From AWTP1-13 sp963814055 (GTDB lineage Bacteria > Pseudomonadota > Alphaproteobacteria > Rhizobiales > Hyphomicrobiaceae), in contig CAWFBJ010000025.1 in assembly GCA_963814055.1 (NCBI GenBank), forward strand, positions 279,461 through 343,460: a DNA stretch of 64,000 bases, in the 5' to 3' direction. A model generated the notes under the pieces. That model was not told the DNA's origin. It saw nothing but the letters and a program-made list of their open reading frames with translations, and did no database searches. Within the stretch, counting starts at the first letter, position 1. The number at the start of each line of letters is the position of its first letter. Below are positions 12,066-19,847 of the stretch, piece after piece. A program made the translations under genes and the position numbers.

Positions 12066-12470
12066 ATGGGCTTGGACATTCTTCTTGTCGTGGCCTGCGC
12101 GCTGATCGACGCCGACGGGCGTGTGTTGTTGGCCAAACGCCCTCCGGGGCGGCCGCTGGCGGGGCTCTGGGAGTTCCCTGGCGGCAAAGTGGAACGGGGA
12201 GAGACACCCGAAGCGGCCCTGATCCGCGAGCTCGAGGAGGAGCTTTCGATCAGGATCGCAGGCAAGTGCCTCGCACCGTTTTCATTCGCCAGCCACAGCT
12301 ACGAGGCGTTTCATTTGCTGATGCCTCTCTACGTGTGCCGCACGTGGGAAGGCGAGGTGACGGCGCAGCAGGGACAGGAGCTTGCCTGGGTTCGTGCCCA
12401 ACGACTGGTTGACTACGCGATGCCTCCGGCGGACGAACCGCTGAAGGCCGTACTGCGGGACCTGCTCTAG
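12066..12470 (+). CDS. mutT: 8-oxo-dGTP diphosphatase, MutT-type NUDIX hydrolase
   Basis: MutT hydrolyses oxidised guanine nucleotides so they are not built into DNA. The 134-residue protein contains a full NUDIX box (GGKVERGETPEAALIRELEE, with REL and EE as metal ligands) and the flanking PLAGLWEFPGGK typical of MutT. The ATG at 12066 is chosen because the conserved strand (ILLVVACALID) begins right after it; the longer reading upstream has no family match. Two GTTAAC sites lie 28-57 bp before the start. The pilin gene follows after 37 bp. Confidence 0.9.
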   Translation: MGLDILLVVACALIDADGRVLLAKRPPGRPLAGLWEFPGGKVERGETPEAALIRELEEELSIRIAGKCLAPFSFASHSYEAFHLLMPLYVCRTWEGEVTAQQGQELAWVRAQRLVDYAMPPADEPLKAVLRDLL

Positions 12471-12507
12471 AAGCGAGCGGGCCTCGATGCGATGGGAGGC
12501 GGCTGAA

Positions 12508-12708
12508 ATGCATGCTTTGAAGCAGCTGTCGAGCCGGTTTGCGCGCGACGACCGCGGCGCTACGGCCATCGAGTACGGGCTGATTGCAGCGCTGATGGCC
12601 GTCGGTGCCCTGGGCGGCATGACGGCGCTCGGCGGCGGGTTGAGCGGAAGCTGGGGCAACACCGCGCAAAAAATTTCGGACTCTATGAAATCCGTCGGCG
12701 GCCCGTAA
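12508..12708 (+). CDS. flp: Flp/Fap-type pilin
   Basis: The 66-residue prepilin has a basic leader (MHALKQLSSRFARDDRG), a cleavage site after the Gly, and the class IVb core ATAIEYGLIAALMAVGAL with the Glu-Tyr pair that defines Flp pilins. The hydrophobic N-terminal helix builds the pilus; a TadV-type peptidase cleaves the leader. A ribosome binding site GGGAGG precedes the ATG. None of the Tad assembly genes (cpaA-F, tadB-G) is in the window, so this pilin stands alone next to mutT, and the machinery must be elsewhere. Confidence 0.92.
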   Translation: MHALKQLSSRFARDDRGATAIEYGLIAALMAVGALGGMTALGGGLSGSWGNTAQKISDSMKSVGGP

Positions 12709-12756
12709 CTCTCAGCGCCGTGGCGTGCTTGGCGGACGCCCAACCGCCGATAAGGT

Positions 12757-13566
12757 CTAACACGAACCCGTGCGGGCCGTTCGCAGGTAGTGCCAAGAAT
12801 CGCAGTGCGGCCTGAACCCGATCTTGGCGTAGCAGCGGTTGGATATAGGATTGCGCAGATCGGTGTAGAGGCAGGCGGCAGTCTTGCCCTCTGCAAAAAG
12901 CTGATCGACGGCTGCGGCCGTCACGGAGCCCGCGTACCCCCGCCCACGGTGCTCGGCCGGCGTGTAGACGGAAGAGATAGCTCCGGTATGCCGTAGACGC
13001 CGCGCAATGGCCGCGACGGAAACGGGCTGCTCGTCGAGTGTCCAAAATAGAAAGCGCCCACTGGCGGCAACCTTCTCAACGTTAGCCTTCTGTGGCGGCG
13101 GGTCGTGGGGGACGGCCTGCTGTTGAAAATCCACAAGCCATTCGAACAGCAATGGTGCGTCGGCGGCACGCACTGCGCGGGCGGAGCCGGCGACGCCGGG
13201 GTAGCGCGGGGCGCGTGTCAATGCATGTATGCGCTGCGGGATGGGGTCTTCGAAATGCGTTCCCATCGCGGTCGCGTGCTCGACGAACCAGTGCGATGTT
13301 TGATCGGAGCCGACGACACCAGGGTATGCAATCTGCATCGTGGCTCTTGCGAGTTCCCGGCACTCGGCTTGGTCGAGGTTACCAAGAGCGATGGGGCGGT
13401 CCGGCCATTGGATGGCGCAATGGCCGGGCGCGCCCAATGCCCAATAGCGAAAGCCTGCCGGACTCTCCTTCAGTGCCGACGCAATGACCGCGATTTGGAG
13501 GTTGAACCTGACTTCGTCGGCCTCAAGAGCCGGCACGTGCAATTCTGCAAACTCTGCCAGGTCCAT
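12757..13566 (-). CDS. GNAT family N-acetyltransferase (two-part)
   Basis: The C-terminal half of this 269-residue protein carries the acetyl-CoA-binding signature (SSVYTPAEHRGRGYAGSVTA, with R-x-x-G-x-G/A) and the NPISNRCYAKIGF motif of motif B, so it is a Gcn5-type acetyltransferase. The N-terminal half resembles a degenerate extra GNAT-like module, as in related rhizobial proteins. The acceptor is unknown. The ATG at 13566 is preferred to the GTG one codon upstream because AGGAC lies six bases from it. It converges with the pilin gene. Confidence 0.85.
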   Translation of the reverse strand: MDLAEFAELHVPALEADEVRFNLQIAVIASALKESPAGFRYWALGAPGHCAIQWPDRPIALGNLDQAECRELARATMQIAYPGVVGSDQTSHWFVEHATAMGTHFEDPIPQRIHALTRAPRYPGVAGSARAVRAADAPLLFEWLVDFQQQAVPHDPPPQKANVEKVAASGRFLFWTLDEQPVSVAAIARRLRHTGAISSVYTPAEHRGRGYAGSVTAAAVDQLFAEGKTAACLYTDLRNPISNRCYAKIGFRPHCDSWHYLRTARTGSC

Positions 13567-13770
13567 CACAGGTCCTCATGGTTCGCAGCACTTGGTGCGT
13601 GTACCCAAATACGAGATGCCGTCTCGCATGTGTGCCAACGTAAGCCATGCCACGCTGTGGCAGTTCAAGCCCCAGCAACGGACATGGGCGGTCATCGGGC
13701 CACACGGGGCAAGAATGCCAGAAGCAGTCATTCCTCGGCGACAGGTTCTTCGTCGTTGCCAGGGTCGTTT

Positions 13771-13815
13771 GCGGGAGGGGGCGAAATCCTGCGCTAAGCC
13801 TGATCGTACCAAGCG
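13771..13815 (+). repeat. Inverted repeat, left copy
   Basis: The 45-bp sequence starts GCGGGAGGGGGCGAAATCC and ends GATCGTACCAAGCG. Its reverse complement is found at 14623-14666 with one base fewer in the G run and no other difference. The pair brackets about 810 bp holding the DUF1772 gene. Confidence 0.85.
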
Positions 13816-14062
13816 CGTCGCTATGTCGGCCCCAAAGGTGAACTATGGGATATGGAAAAAGCGTGCTCGGTTTGGGGACGAGACGATAAAGATGATGACC
13901 TTGCAGCCGTCCCCGTCACAGGTGTAGGCAAGGTGCTCCTGAGGGCTGGGGATCAAGAATGAAGAAACCAAAAAGCACGGTCCCAGATCTCAGCGCAGAG
14001 TGCGTTGCCGCGATCGACATTCAAGCGCGAAGTAAGTGCGCTTGTCTTCGCGGGGCGCGCTC
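13816..14062. other. Non-coding part of the repeat-bracketed segment
   Basis: With 13567-13770 this makes roughly 490 bp without a supported gene. Several short frames exist, but none shows a family motif or a good ribosome binding site. Confidence 0.5.
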
Positions 14063-14533
14063 ATGACCGCTCTGGTAAGCCAACTAATTCCTTTAAGCGC
14101 GGCCGCCAGCCTTGGCCTTCTCGCTGGCGCGTTGTTGGCCGAAGACCGGCTGCTGGTGCCCTACTGGCGCTCGCTATCGGCTGAGACGTTTTACGCGCTG
14201 CACCCGACCTTTGGACCGATGCTGTACCGCTTCTTCGCACCACTGACGATGGCGGCGCCGCTAGCCGCCGTGCTGGCGATGGTGCAGGTCACCCTGCAGT
14301 CCGGAGGCCTCACGCCGCGTAGCCTCGCGGCGATCGCAACGGCCGTGCTAACCTGCAGTCTAGTCGCCATTTACTTCCTGTATTTCAAGTCGGTGAACGA
14401 AGCCCTCTTGCGGCGCGCGGTGTCTGCCACGGACCTGCCAACGACTTTGGCGCGTTGGGCGGCTTGGCACCGTGCACGCGTTTTTATTGTCGTGGCTGCC
14501 TTCGGGCTGTCCCTTGTGACCCTTGTCGCGTGA
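14063..14533 (+). CDS. DUF1772 (anthrone-oxygenase-like) integral membrane protein
   Basis: The product of 156 residues has four hydrophobic helices and the features of this small membrane family: an early LLAGALLAE, then LVPYWRSLSAETFY, FFAPLTMAAPLAAVLAM, LYFKSVNEALL and a Trp-rich RWAAWHRAR before the last helix. Some relatives are anthrone oxygenases; others have no known role. A GTG at 14036 could give nine more residues. The gene is enclosed by the 44-bp inverted repeat pair (13771-13815 and 14623-14666), which raises the possibility that it was brought in or is invertible. Confidence 0.75.
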   Translation: MTALVSQLIPLSAAASLGLLAGALLAEDRLLVPYWRSLSAETFYALHPTFGPMLYRFFAPLTMAAPLAAVLAMVQVTLQSGGLTPRSLAAIATAVLTCSLVAIYFLYFKSVNEALLRRAVSATDLPTTLARWAAWHRARVFIVVAAFGLSLVTLVA

Positions 14534-14837
14534 AATCTGGGACCTCCATTATGAGTGGAGGCCTCTTGAAGCAGGCTTATAGCCTGTCAAAGCGCATCGA
14601 ATGACGCGGTTGGCGGCTGACCCGCTTGGTACGATCAGGCTTAGCGCAGGATTTCGCCCCTCCCGCGTGAGCAAATGCTGCAATTGCTCGGGCAGCTCAG
14701 GGTCAGCACCGGTAAGTCTCTATGTGAGCACCGCGTTTGCGATGTGGACCCGGCAACAGACTTGGGGCCCAAGCCGTCTTGGCCAGCCTCTGTGCGGTCC
14801 ACATAAATTGAGTACACGGCCAAGTCCGTAGCGATTG
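14534..14837. other. Intergenic region with right repeat copy
   Basis: The 304 bp contain a weak hairpin just after the DUF1772 stop (CCTCCA and TGGAGG arms without a T run) and the right copy of the inverted repeat. No gene is supported. Confidence 0.5.
14623..14666 (-). repeat. Inverted repeat, right copy
   Basis: This is the reverse complement of 13771-13815 over 44 bp with one gap. The match stops abruptly at both ends. Confidence 0.85.
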
Positions 14838-15761
14838 CTAAGTCTCGTTGCGATTGACACCCGGCGCAGGCTCCCCGGCCGGGTGTTCCTCGGTCCCCAG
14901 AACCTCCGCCAGGCGCACCTTGGCGCTTCCAGGCTGCAACGGCTTTTGCTGGCTTTCGTGCGGTGCCCACGCCGTCAGCGTGATGATCTCGAACGTCGCC
15001 GGTATACGGCCATTGGCTACGCCGAAACGCTGCGCGTAGATTTCGAGCGCACGCGCCAACGTGGTACGGCGCAACGGCGACCTGCGTCGATGCAGCAGCG
15101 CGTTGGCGGCGCCCATGGCCCGCAGTTCGCGCATGAGCGCCAGGGGATGCGCGTAGGTCACCGTGACCGTCTCGGCATCTGCCACAGGCAGGGCGAACCC
15201 CGCCCGCTGCAAGAGGGCACCCAGATCCCGCACATCGGCAAACGGCGCCACGCGCGGGCTGGCCCCACCCTCGATCTCTTCCTCCGCGGCCAGCAGAGCG
15301 ATTCTGAGCTCGGTGAGCGTAGTTCCGCCGAGCATCGCGGCGAGCAGCAGGCCATCGGGCTTCAAGAGGCGGCGCACCTGCAGCAGGGTGCCCGGCAGAT
15401 CGTTGACGAAATGCAGTGCAAGTCCCGAGACGACCAGGTCGAACGACTCGTCGGCGAAAGGCAACGCCTCCTCGTCCGCCTGCACGCGCGGGCCCGCGCA
15501 TTGCGCCAGCAGACGGGCCGCGGGCTCCATGTCGATGACCATCTCGACGCCGGGCAGGCGGCGCAAACGCCGGCCGAGCAGGCCGTGATGAGCCCCGAGA
15601 TCGAGGGCGACCGGAAAGACGCGCTTGATCGCTGACAGACGCTCCATGAGGTCGTCGGCTACGCGGGCCAGCAGGAAATCATGATCGGCGGCCCCATCCG
15701 CCGCGCGGTTGCGCCGCGCGATGAGCAGGCGCCGGTCGAAGATGTCGCGATCGGAGGTCAC
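14838..15761 (-). CDS. NDUFAF5-like SAM-dependent methyltransferase-fold protein
   Basis: The 307-residue protein is a clear homologue of the mitochondrial complex I assembly factor NDUFAF5. Shared segments are IFDRRLLIARRNRAA at the start, FPVALDLGAHHGLLG at the SAM site, ADEEALPFADESFDLVVSGL, LHFVNDLPG, AAMLGGTTLTELR, SPRVAPFADVRDLGALLQRA and a closing ATFEIITLTAWAPHES. NDUFAF5 hydroxylates an arginine of the NDUFS7 subunit; the bacterial protein may do the same on NuoB, but it is also related to BioC. A GTG at 15761 is chosen because the family N-terminus begins four residues later; the open frame continues to 15902. It diverges from comF. Confidence 0.85.
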   Translation of the reverse strand: MTSDRDIFDRRLLIARRNRAADGAADHDFLLARVADDLMERLSAIKRVFPVALDLGAHHGLLGRRLRRLPGVEMVIDMEPAARLLAQCAGPRVQADEEALPFADESFDLVVSGLALHFVNDLPGTLLQVRRLLKPDGLLLAAMLGGTTLTELRIALLAAEEEIEGGASPRVAPFADVRDLGALLQRAGFALPVADAETVTVTYAHPLALMRELRAMGAANALLHRRRSPLRRTTLARALEIYAQRFGVANGRIPATFEIITLTAWAPHESQQKPLQPGSAKVRLAEVLGTEEHPAGEPAPGVNRNET

Positions 15762-15926
15762 CCGCAGGAAACTAGTGCGGAGGTTGGCGGTATTCAATCG
15801 ACCGTGTTCGTTCCGGCGGGCGTTTGCGCGACCCGGATCGCAATATTGGCTGGGAGATTCTACACTGATGGCGTCGCATTCGTCCGCATGCCGCGCTATC
15901 ATCCGGTCCGCCGACGGGGTAAGGCG

Positions 15927-16724
15927 ATGGCCGCATCAGGTGAATTCATAGGCCCACAAGAGCCGGTGAGGAGGACGCCAGGCACCGTCCGCCGCGCCCT
16001 GACGGCATGCGCCGACCTTATGGTGCCGCCGTGCTGCCTCGTGTGCCGGAGCCGCATCGGCGCGCACCATCTGCTGTGCCCGGCGTGCTGGATGGATGTC
16101 GACTTCATCCGCCCTCCGCTCTGCGACGTGCTCGGCATACCGCTCCCGTTCGACACCGGCGAGCGCACCGTCAGCGCTGGAGCCATCGCCCATCCGCCGG
16201 CCTATGACCGCGCCCGCGCCGTGGCTCACTTCGGCGGCGCGATGCGCACGCTGGTGCATCAGCTCAAGTATGCCGACCGGCACGACGCGCGTACGCTGTT
16301 CGGGCGGTGGATGGCCGAAGCCGGGCGCGAGCTGATCGCCGGAACCGATGTCATCGTGCCCGTGCCGCTGAGCCGATTGCGGCTCTTGCTGCGGCACTTC
16401 AATCAGGCCGCGGTGCTGGCCTCCGCGTTGTCCCGGCAGGCCGGGGTGCCGATGAACCCCATGCTTCTGCGGCGAACCCGATGGACCAGAAGCCAGGTCG
16501 GCATGACGCGCGACCAGCGCCGGCGCAACATCGCGGGAGCTTTCGGCGTGCCCCGCCATCGGCGCGCCTGGCTGGAAGGCCGCACCGTTCTTCTGGTCGA
16601 CGATGTCGTCACCACCGGCGCCACGGTCGATGCCTGCGCCCGCACGCTCAAGCGCGCCGGGGCTGCCCGCGTCGACGTCCTCGCCCTGGCCCTGGTGACC
16701 AGCGAGGCCCTCGCACACGCCTGA
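15927..16724 (+). CDS. ComF family protein (phosphoribosyltransferase fold)
   Basis: The 265-residue protein has an N-terminal zinc-ribbon (PPCCLVCRSRIG...LLCPACW, residues about 33-57) and a C-terminal phosphoribosyltransferase domain with the PRPP loop VLLVDDVVTTGATVDAC. ComF proteins act in natural transformation in some bacteria, at the inner face of the membrane with a DNA-uptake helicase. In non-competent bacteria the role is unclear. In many alphaproteobacteria comF is followed by grxC, a nitrilase gene and a DUF1178 gene; here the same row occurs without grxC. The ATG at 15927 is preferred because upstream codons show no family match. Confidence 0.88.
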   Translation: MAASGEFIGPQEPVRRTPGTVRRALTACADLMVPPCCLVCRSRIGAHHLLCPACWMDVDFIRPPLCDVLGIPLPFDTGERTVSAGAIAHPPAYDRARAVAHFGGAMRTLVHQLKYADRHDARTLFGRWMAEAGRELIAGTDVIVPVPLSRLRLLLRHFNQAAVLASALSRQAGVPMNPMLLRRTRWTRSQVGMTRDQRRRNIAGAFGVPRHRRAWLEGRTVLLVDDVVTTGATVDACARTLKRAGAARVDVLALALVTSEALAHA

Positions 16725-16852
16725 AACTGCGCTGTGGGCCGCCTCGTTAGGCACCCCGCGAAATCGTCCGGGGTGTGACGCCCTTCCGCCTATGCGCAGC
16801 GCGGCTAAGCCCCTACATTGGGGCAAGTTTCCCGTGGGATGACTGGAACGTC

Positions 16853-17722
16853 ATGACTGAGCAAGCAAAGGGATTCCGCGCCGGCCTGGTACAGTTGTGT
16901 ACCGGCCGCGACGTGGAGAAAAACCTGGCGGACGCCAGCGGCTTGATCCGCCAGGCTGCCGGCATGGGCGCTCAGTACATCCAGACGCCCGAAATCACGA
17001 CCCTGATGGAGATGGAGCGGGCCCGCCTGTTTGCCGCCATCCGTCCCGACGAGGGCAATCCCGCCGTGGCGCATTTCGCGGCGCTGGCCCGGGAACTCGG
17101 GATCTGGCTGCACATCGGATCGATGGCAGTGCTGCTCGGCAACGGCAAGATCGCCAACCGCTCGTTCCTGTTCACCCCGGGCGGCGCGATCGAGGCGCGC
17201 TTCGACAAGATTCATATGTTCGACGTGGAGCTGCCGGGCGGCGAGACCTACCGCGAGTCGAAGAATTATCAGGCCGGCGACCGCGCCGTTCTGGCGGACT
17301 TGCCCTGGGGGACGCTGGGGCTGACGGTGTGCTACGACCTGCGCTTTCCACACCTGTATCGGGCCCTGGCGCAGGCGGGCGCAGATTTCCTGGCGATTCC
17401 CTCGGCCTTCACCCGCAAGACCGGCGAGGCCCACTGGCACACGCTGCTCAGGGCGCGGGCCATCGAGAACGGCTGCTTCGTGTTGGCGGCGGCCCAGGCC
17501 GGCAGGCACGAGAGCGGCCGCGAAACCTATGGCCACAGCCTGGTTGTATCGCCCTGGGGAGAAATCCTCGCCGAGGCCGACGGCGTTCACCCGATGGTCA
17601 TCGTGGCCGATGTTAAATCGAGCGACGTTGCGGAAGCGCGCGAGCGCATCCCCTCGCTGCAGCACGACCGGCCGTTCCAGGTTCAGCGCGCCTCAGCCGT
17701 ACGGACAAAGGAAGCGTCATGA
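16853..17722 (+). CDS. Carbon-nitrogen hydrolase (Nit-type nitrilase superfamily)
   Basis: The 289-residue protein contains the catalytic triad of the superfamily: Glu47 in QTPEITT, the Lys in FDKIHMFDVELPGG and the Cys in LTVCYDLRFP. The FDVELPGGETYRES segment and ETYGHSLVVSPWGEILAEA near the end match the Nit1/Nit2 branch, whose members hydrolyse deaminated glutathione or omega-amides. It is therefore probably a metabolite-repair amidase. The start at 16853 gives the usual N-terminus. Its stop overlaps the start of the DUF1178 gene (ATGA), showing translational coupling. Confidence 0.92.
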   Translation: MTEQAKGFRAGLVQLCTGRDVEKNLADASGLIRQAAGMGAQYIQTPEITTLMEMERARLFAAIRPDEGNPAVAHFAALARELGIWLHIGSMAVLLGNGKIANRSFLFTPGGAIEARFDKIHMFDVELPGGETYRESKNYQAGDRAVLADLPWGTLGLTVCYDLRFPHLYRALAQAGADFLAIPSAFTRKTGEAHWHTLLRARAIENGCFVLAAAQAGRHESGRETYGHSLVVSPWGEILAEADGVHPMVIVADVKSSDVAEARERIPSLQHDRPFQVQRASAVRTKEAS

Positions 17723-18177
17723 TCCGCTACCGGCTCAAGTGCGAGAAACGGCACGAATTCGAAGGCTGGTTTGCCAGCAGCACGGCTTTCGATCGCCAGG
17801 CCAAGCGCGGCCAGGTGACCTGTCCGCGGTGCGGTACGCACAAGGTCGAAAAGGCCCTGATGACGCCCGGCATCGCCAAGGGCGCCAAGCGCAAGCGCGG
17901 CAGCAAAAGCCCCGCGCCCGTTCCTGCGCAGCCGGAGGTGCACCGCCTTGCCGCGCACGGGGAACTCGCGGCTGCGATGCGCAAGCTGCGGGCCGAGGTC
18001 GAGGCCAAGTCGGAATACGTCGGCGAACGCTTTTCCGAAGAAGCCCGTAAGATCCACTACGAGGAGACGCCGGCGCGCGGCATCTACGGCGAGGCGACCC
18101 GCGACGAAGCGCGGGCGCTGAGCGAGGAAGGCATCGAGTTCTTCCCGCTGCCGATCCTGCCCGAGGACCAGAACTGA
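17719..18177 (+). CDS. DUF1178 family protein
   Basis: This 152-residue protein opens MIRYRLKCEKRHEFEGWF, with a Cys-His pair followed by VTCPRCGT, a zinc-ribbon-like knuckle also seen in the FmdB family. A charged helix and the conserved end (TRDEARALSEEGIEFFPLP) complete the family pattern. Function is unknown, but it is almost always next to the Nit-type hydrolase in alphaproteobacteria. The ATG overlaps the nitrilase stop by four bases. Confidence 0.92.
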   Translation: MIRYRLKCEKRHEFEGWFASSTAFDRQAKRGQVTCPRCGTHKVEKALMTPGIAKGAKRKRGSKSPAPVPAQPEVHRLAAHGELAAAMRKLRAEVEAKSEYVGERFSEEARKIHYEETPARGIYGEATRDEARALSEEGIEFFPLPILPEDQN

Positions 18178-18404
18178 CGACGCTCAACGTCGCTCTGAGC
18201 CCGTCGAAGGGCGCGCCTTGCTGCCGATATTTCATGTGAAACATCAGGTGTTTGGTTAATTTACTTCACGGAAGACATAAAAATTAGCGCGCGATGCCGG
18301 ACGCCGGCGGCACGCTTCGGGATCGCACCTCGCCCATTCCAATTGAACCTCCCGCACCGCCGCTGCGACCAAGGATTGTCAGCAGCACAGTGCCGGAGGT
18401 TGTC

Positions 18405-18956
18405 ATGCCTGTCAGAACCCAAAGCGCCGCGCTGGCCGTGCAGTCCTGGCTTGTTGTCGCGCTCGTGACCGCCATGCTGCTCGGCTCAACTCTGGCGCCG
18501 GCTGCCCAGGCCCAGCAGCAGCAACCCTCACCGCTGGTGGACCTCAACCAGACCCTGCTGGAGCGCTGGATCGCCGTGGTTCCCGCTTTGCTCAGCCTCA
18601 GCAAGCCCGGTGCAGCCCCGCAGAGCGACGCCGAGGCCCGCCCGCACATGGAGCGCATCTGCGCCGAGGCCGGCTTCGACAACTACGATCAATGCGCGCA
18701 GGTGATCGGCTACGTCGGCATGATTGTCAGTGCCTGCGACCGCCGCACGCAAACCTTCGGCGATCCCGTTGTTGTCATGCGCCGCCACTTGGCCCGCCTG
18801 CGCGCCAACACCAGGATGCCCGCGGCCAAACGCGAGCAAGCGGTTGCCGGCGTCGAGAAGATCCTCGCCGAGATGCCCGACAGCTTTCCCGAAGCACACA
18901 TCGCGCTCATGAACGCCAACCGTGCCCGCATCTTCGCAGCGCTAGGCTCGAACTGA
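18405..18956 (+). CDS. Exported protein of unknown function (183 aa)
   Basis: A strong ribosome binding site (CCGGAGG) places the start at 18405. The first 35 residues form a signal peptide: hydrophobic core LVVALVTAMLLGS, then LAPAAQAQ with cleavage before a Gln-rich start. The mature part of about 150 residues is helical and contains two Cys (in ERICAEAGF and DQCAQVIG) plus a later one in VSACDRR. The pattern is that of a soluble periplasmic protein. I do not recognise the family. It converges with the DUF4337 gene. Confidence 0.75.
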   Translation: MPVRTQSAALAVQSWLVVALVTAMLLGSTLAPAAQAQQQQPSPLVDLNQTLLERWIAVVPALLSLSKPGAAPQSDAEARPHMERICAEAGFDNYDQCAQVIGYVGMIVSACDRRTQTFGDPVVVMRRHLARLRANTRMPAAKREQAVAGVEKILAEMPDSFPEAHIALMNANRARIFAALGSN

Positions 18957-18992
18957 GCGCGTAAGCCGCGTGCTCCTGGGCGCCCGTCGCCC

Positions 18993-19577
18993 TCAATGCC
19001 CGAACAGATGAAAGTTCGGCACCGCGATCGCCATCACCACGAAGAACGCGCCGATGCCGCCCACACCCAGGGCCCCCCACAGCAGATACGCGACACCCGT
19101 GATGAGATAGGACGACGCCAGCACGATGGCGATCTGGAACGCTGCGGAGCCGTATTCAAAGTTGTGGTACTTCGCCAGCGCCAGGTCGCGCTTGTTCTCG
19201 GCGGCAATCGCGCGCGCCATCAGCTCCTTGCGGCCTTCGCCTTTGCCGTCCGGCTTAGGTTCAGATTCGTAGCGCGCCGCGCGCGACACCCAGCCGTCGA
19301 TGCGCTTCTTCAGAAGCTCCTTGGTCGCCTCGTCCTTGGCGAGCTTGAGATCCACCTCCATCTGCTCGGCCGCCGTCTCCATCGTCGTCTTGCGGATGGT
19401 CTTGGCCTGGAAGAAGGCCCACATGTTCGAGGCCTCGACGTTGTAGCTGATCCCGTCGGTTTGAGCGCTCTTGCCCAGCGTCTCGGCGATGGCGAGAAAC
19501 AGCGCCAGGATTGAAATGATGATGGCGATCTTCTTGTTCTCGCCCTCGACCAAACCATGGCCGTGCCCGTGTGACAT
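18993..19577 (-). CDS. DUF4337 domain membrane protein
   Basis: The 194-residue protein starts with a His-rich tail (MSHGHGHGLVEGENKK) and a first membrane helix (IAIIISILALFLAIAE). The family segment NVEASNMWAFFQAKTIRKT follows, then a charged helical stretch and two C-terminal membrane helices. This is the DUF4337 layout; its role is unknown. GGGAGAG before the ATG at 19577 sets the start; the longer frame upstream is not needed. Confidence 0.88.
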   Translation of the reverse strand: MSHGHGHGLVEGENKKIAIIISILALFLAIAETLGKSAQTDGISYNVEASNMWAFFQAKTIRKTTMETAAEQMEVDLKLAKDEATKELLKKRIDGWVSRAARYESEPKPDGKGEGRKELMARAIAAENKRDLALAKYHNFEYGSAAFQIAIVLASSYLITGVAYLLWGALGVGGIGAFFVVMAIAVPNFHLFGH

Positions 19578-19730
19578 GTCGATGCTCTCCCCTCGTTCGG
19601 CGGCCAGCGTCCCATCCCTGCGCGGCGGTCTGGCGGCGCGCTGAACACGCCGTATTAAGCGCAGTTCAGTGACCGCGCCAAGACACAACAGGAACGTGGT
19701 TGATCGCGCGGCCCAGAAGGATTGATTTCA

Positions 19731-19841
19731 GGTCCCGGATAAGGGGCCCGCTTTACAGCATCCCTGGTTCCGGCTGTCGCTGACCAAAAGCCCCGGCTTC
19801 TGGGTCCCGGATAATGCGCTTCGCGCAATTCCCAGATGACA
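19731..19841. repeat. Intergenic palindromic repeat sequence
   Basis: The motif GGTCCCGGATAA occurs at 19731 and again at 19803. The second copy belongs to a hairpin (19800-19835) with outer arms CTGGG/CCCAG and an inner TGCGC-TTC-GCGCA stem, ending in a GATGACA-like tail. Such elements are scattered in rhizobial genomes between genes. This one lies next to the stop of the MetE-like gene. Confidence 0.6.
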
Positions 19842-19847
19842 GCACCG

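Noticed and set aside
13824..13927. A 34-codon frame starting MSAPKVNYG
   Set aside because: No ribosome binding site, no homology and no neighbour support.
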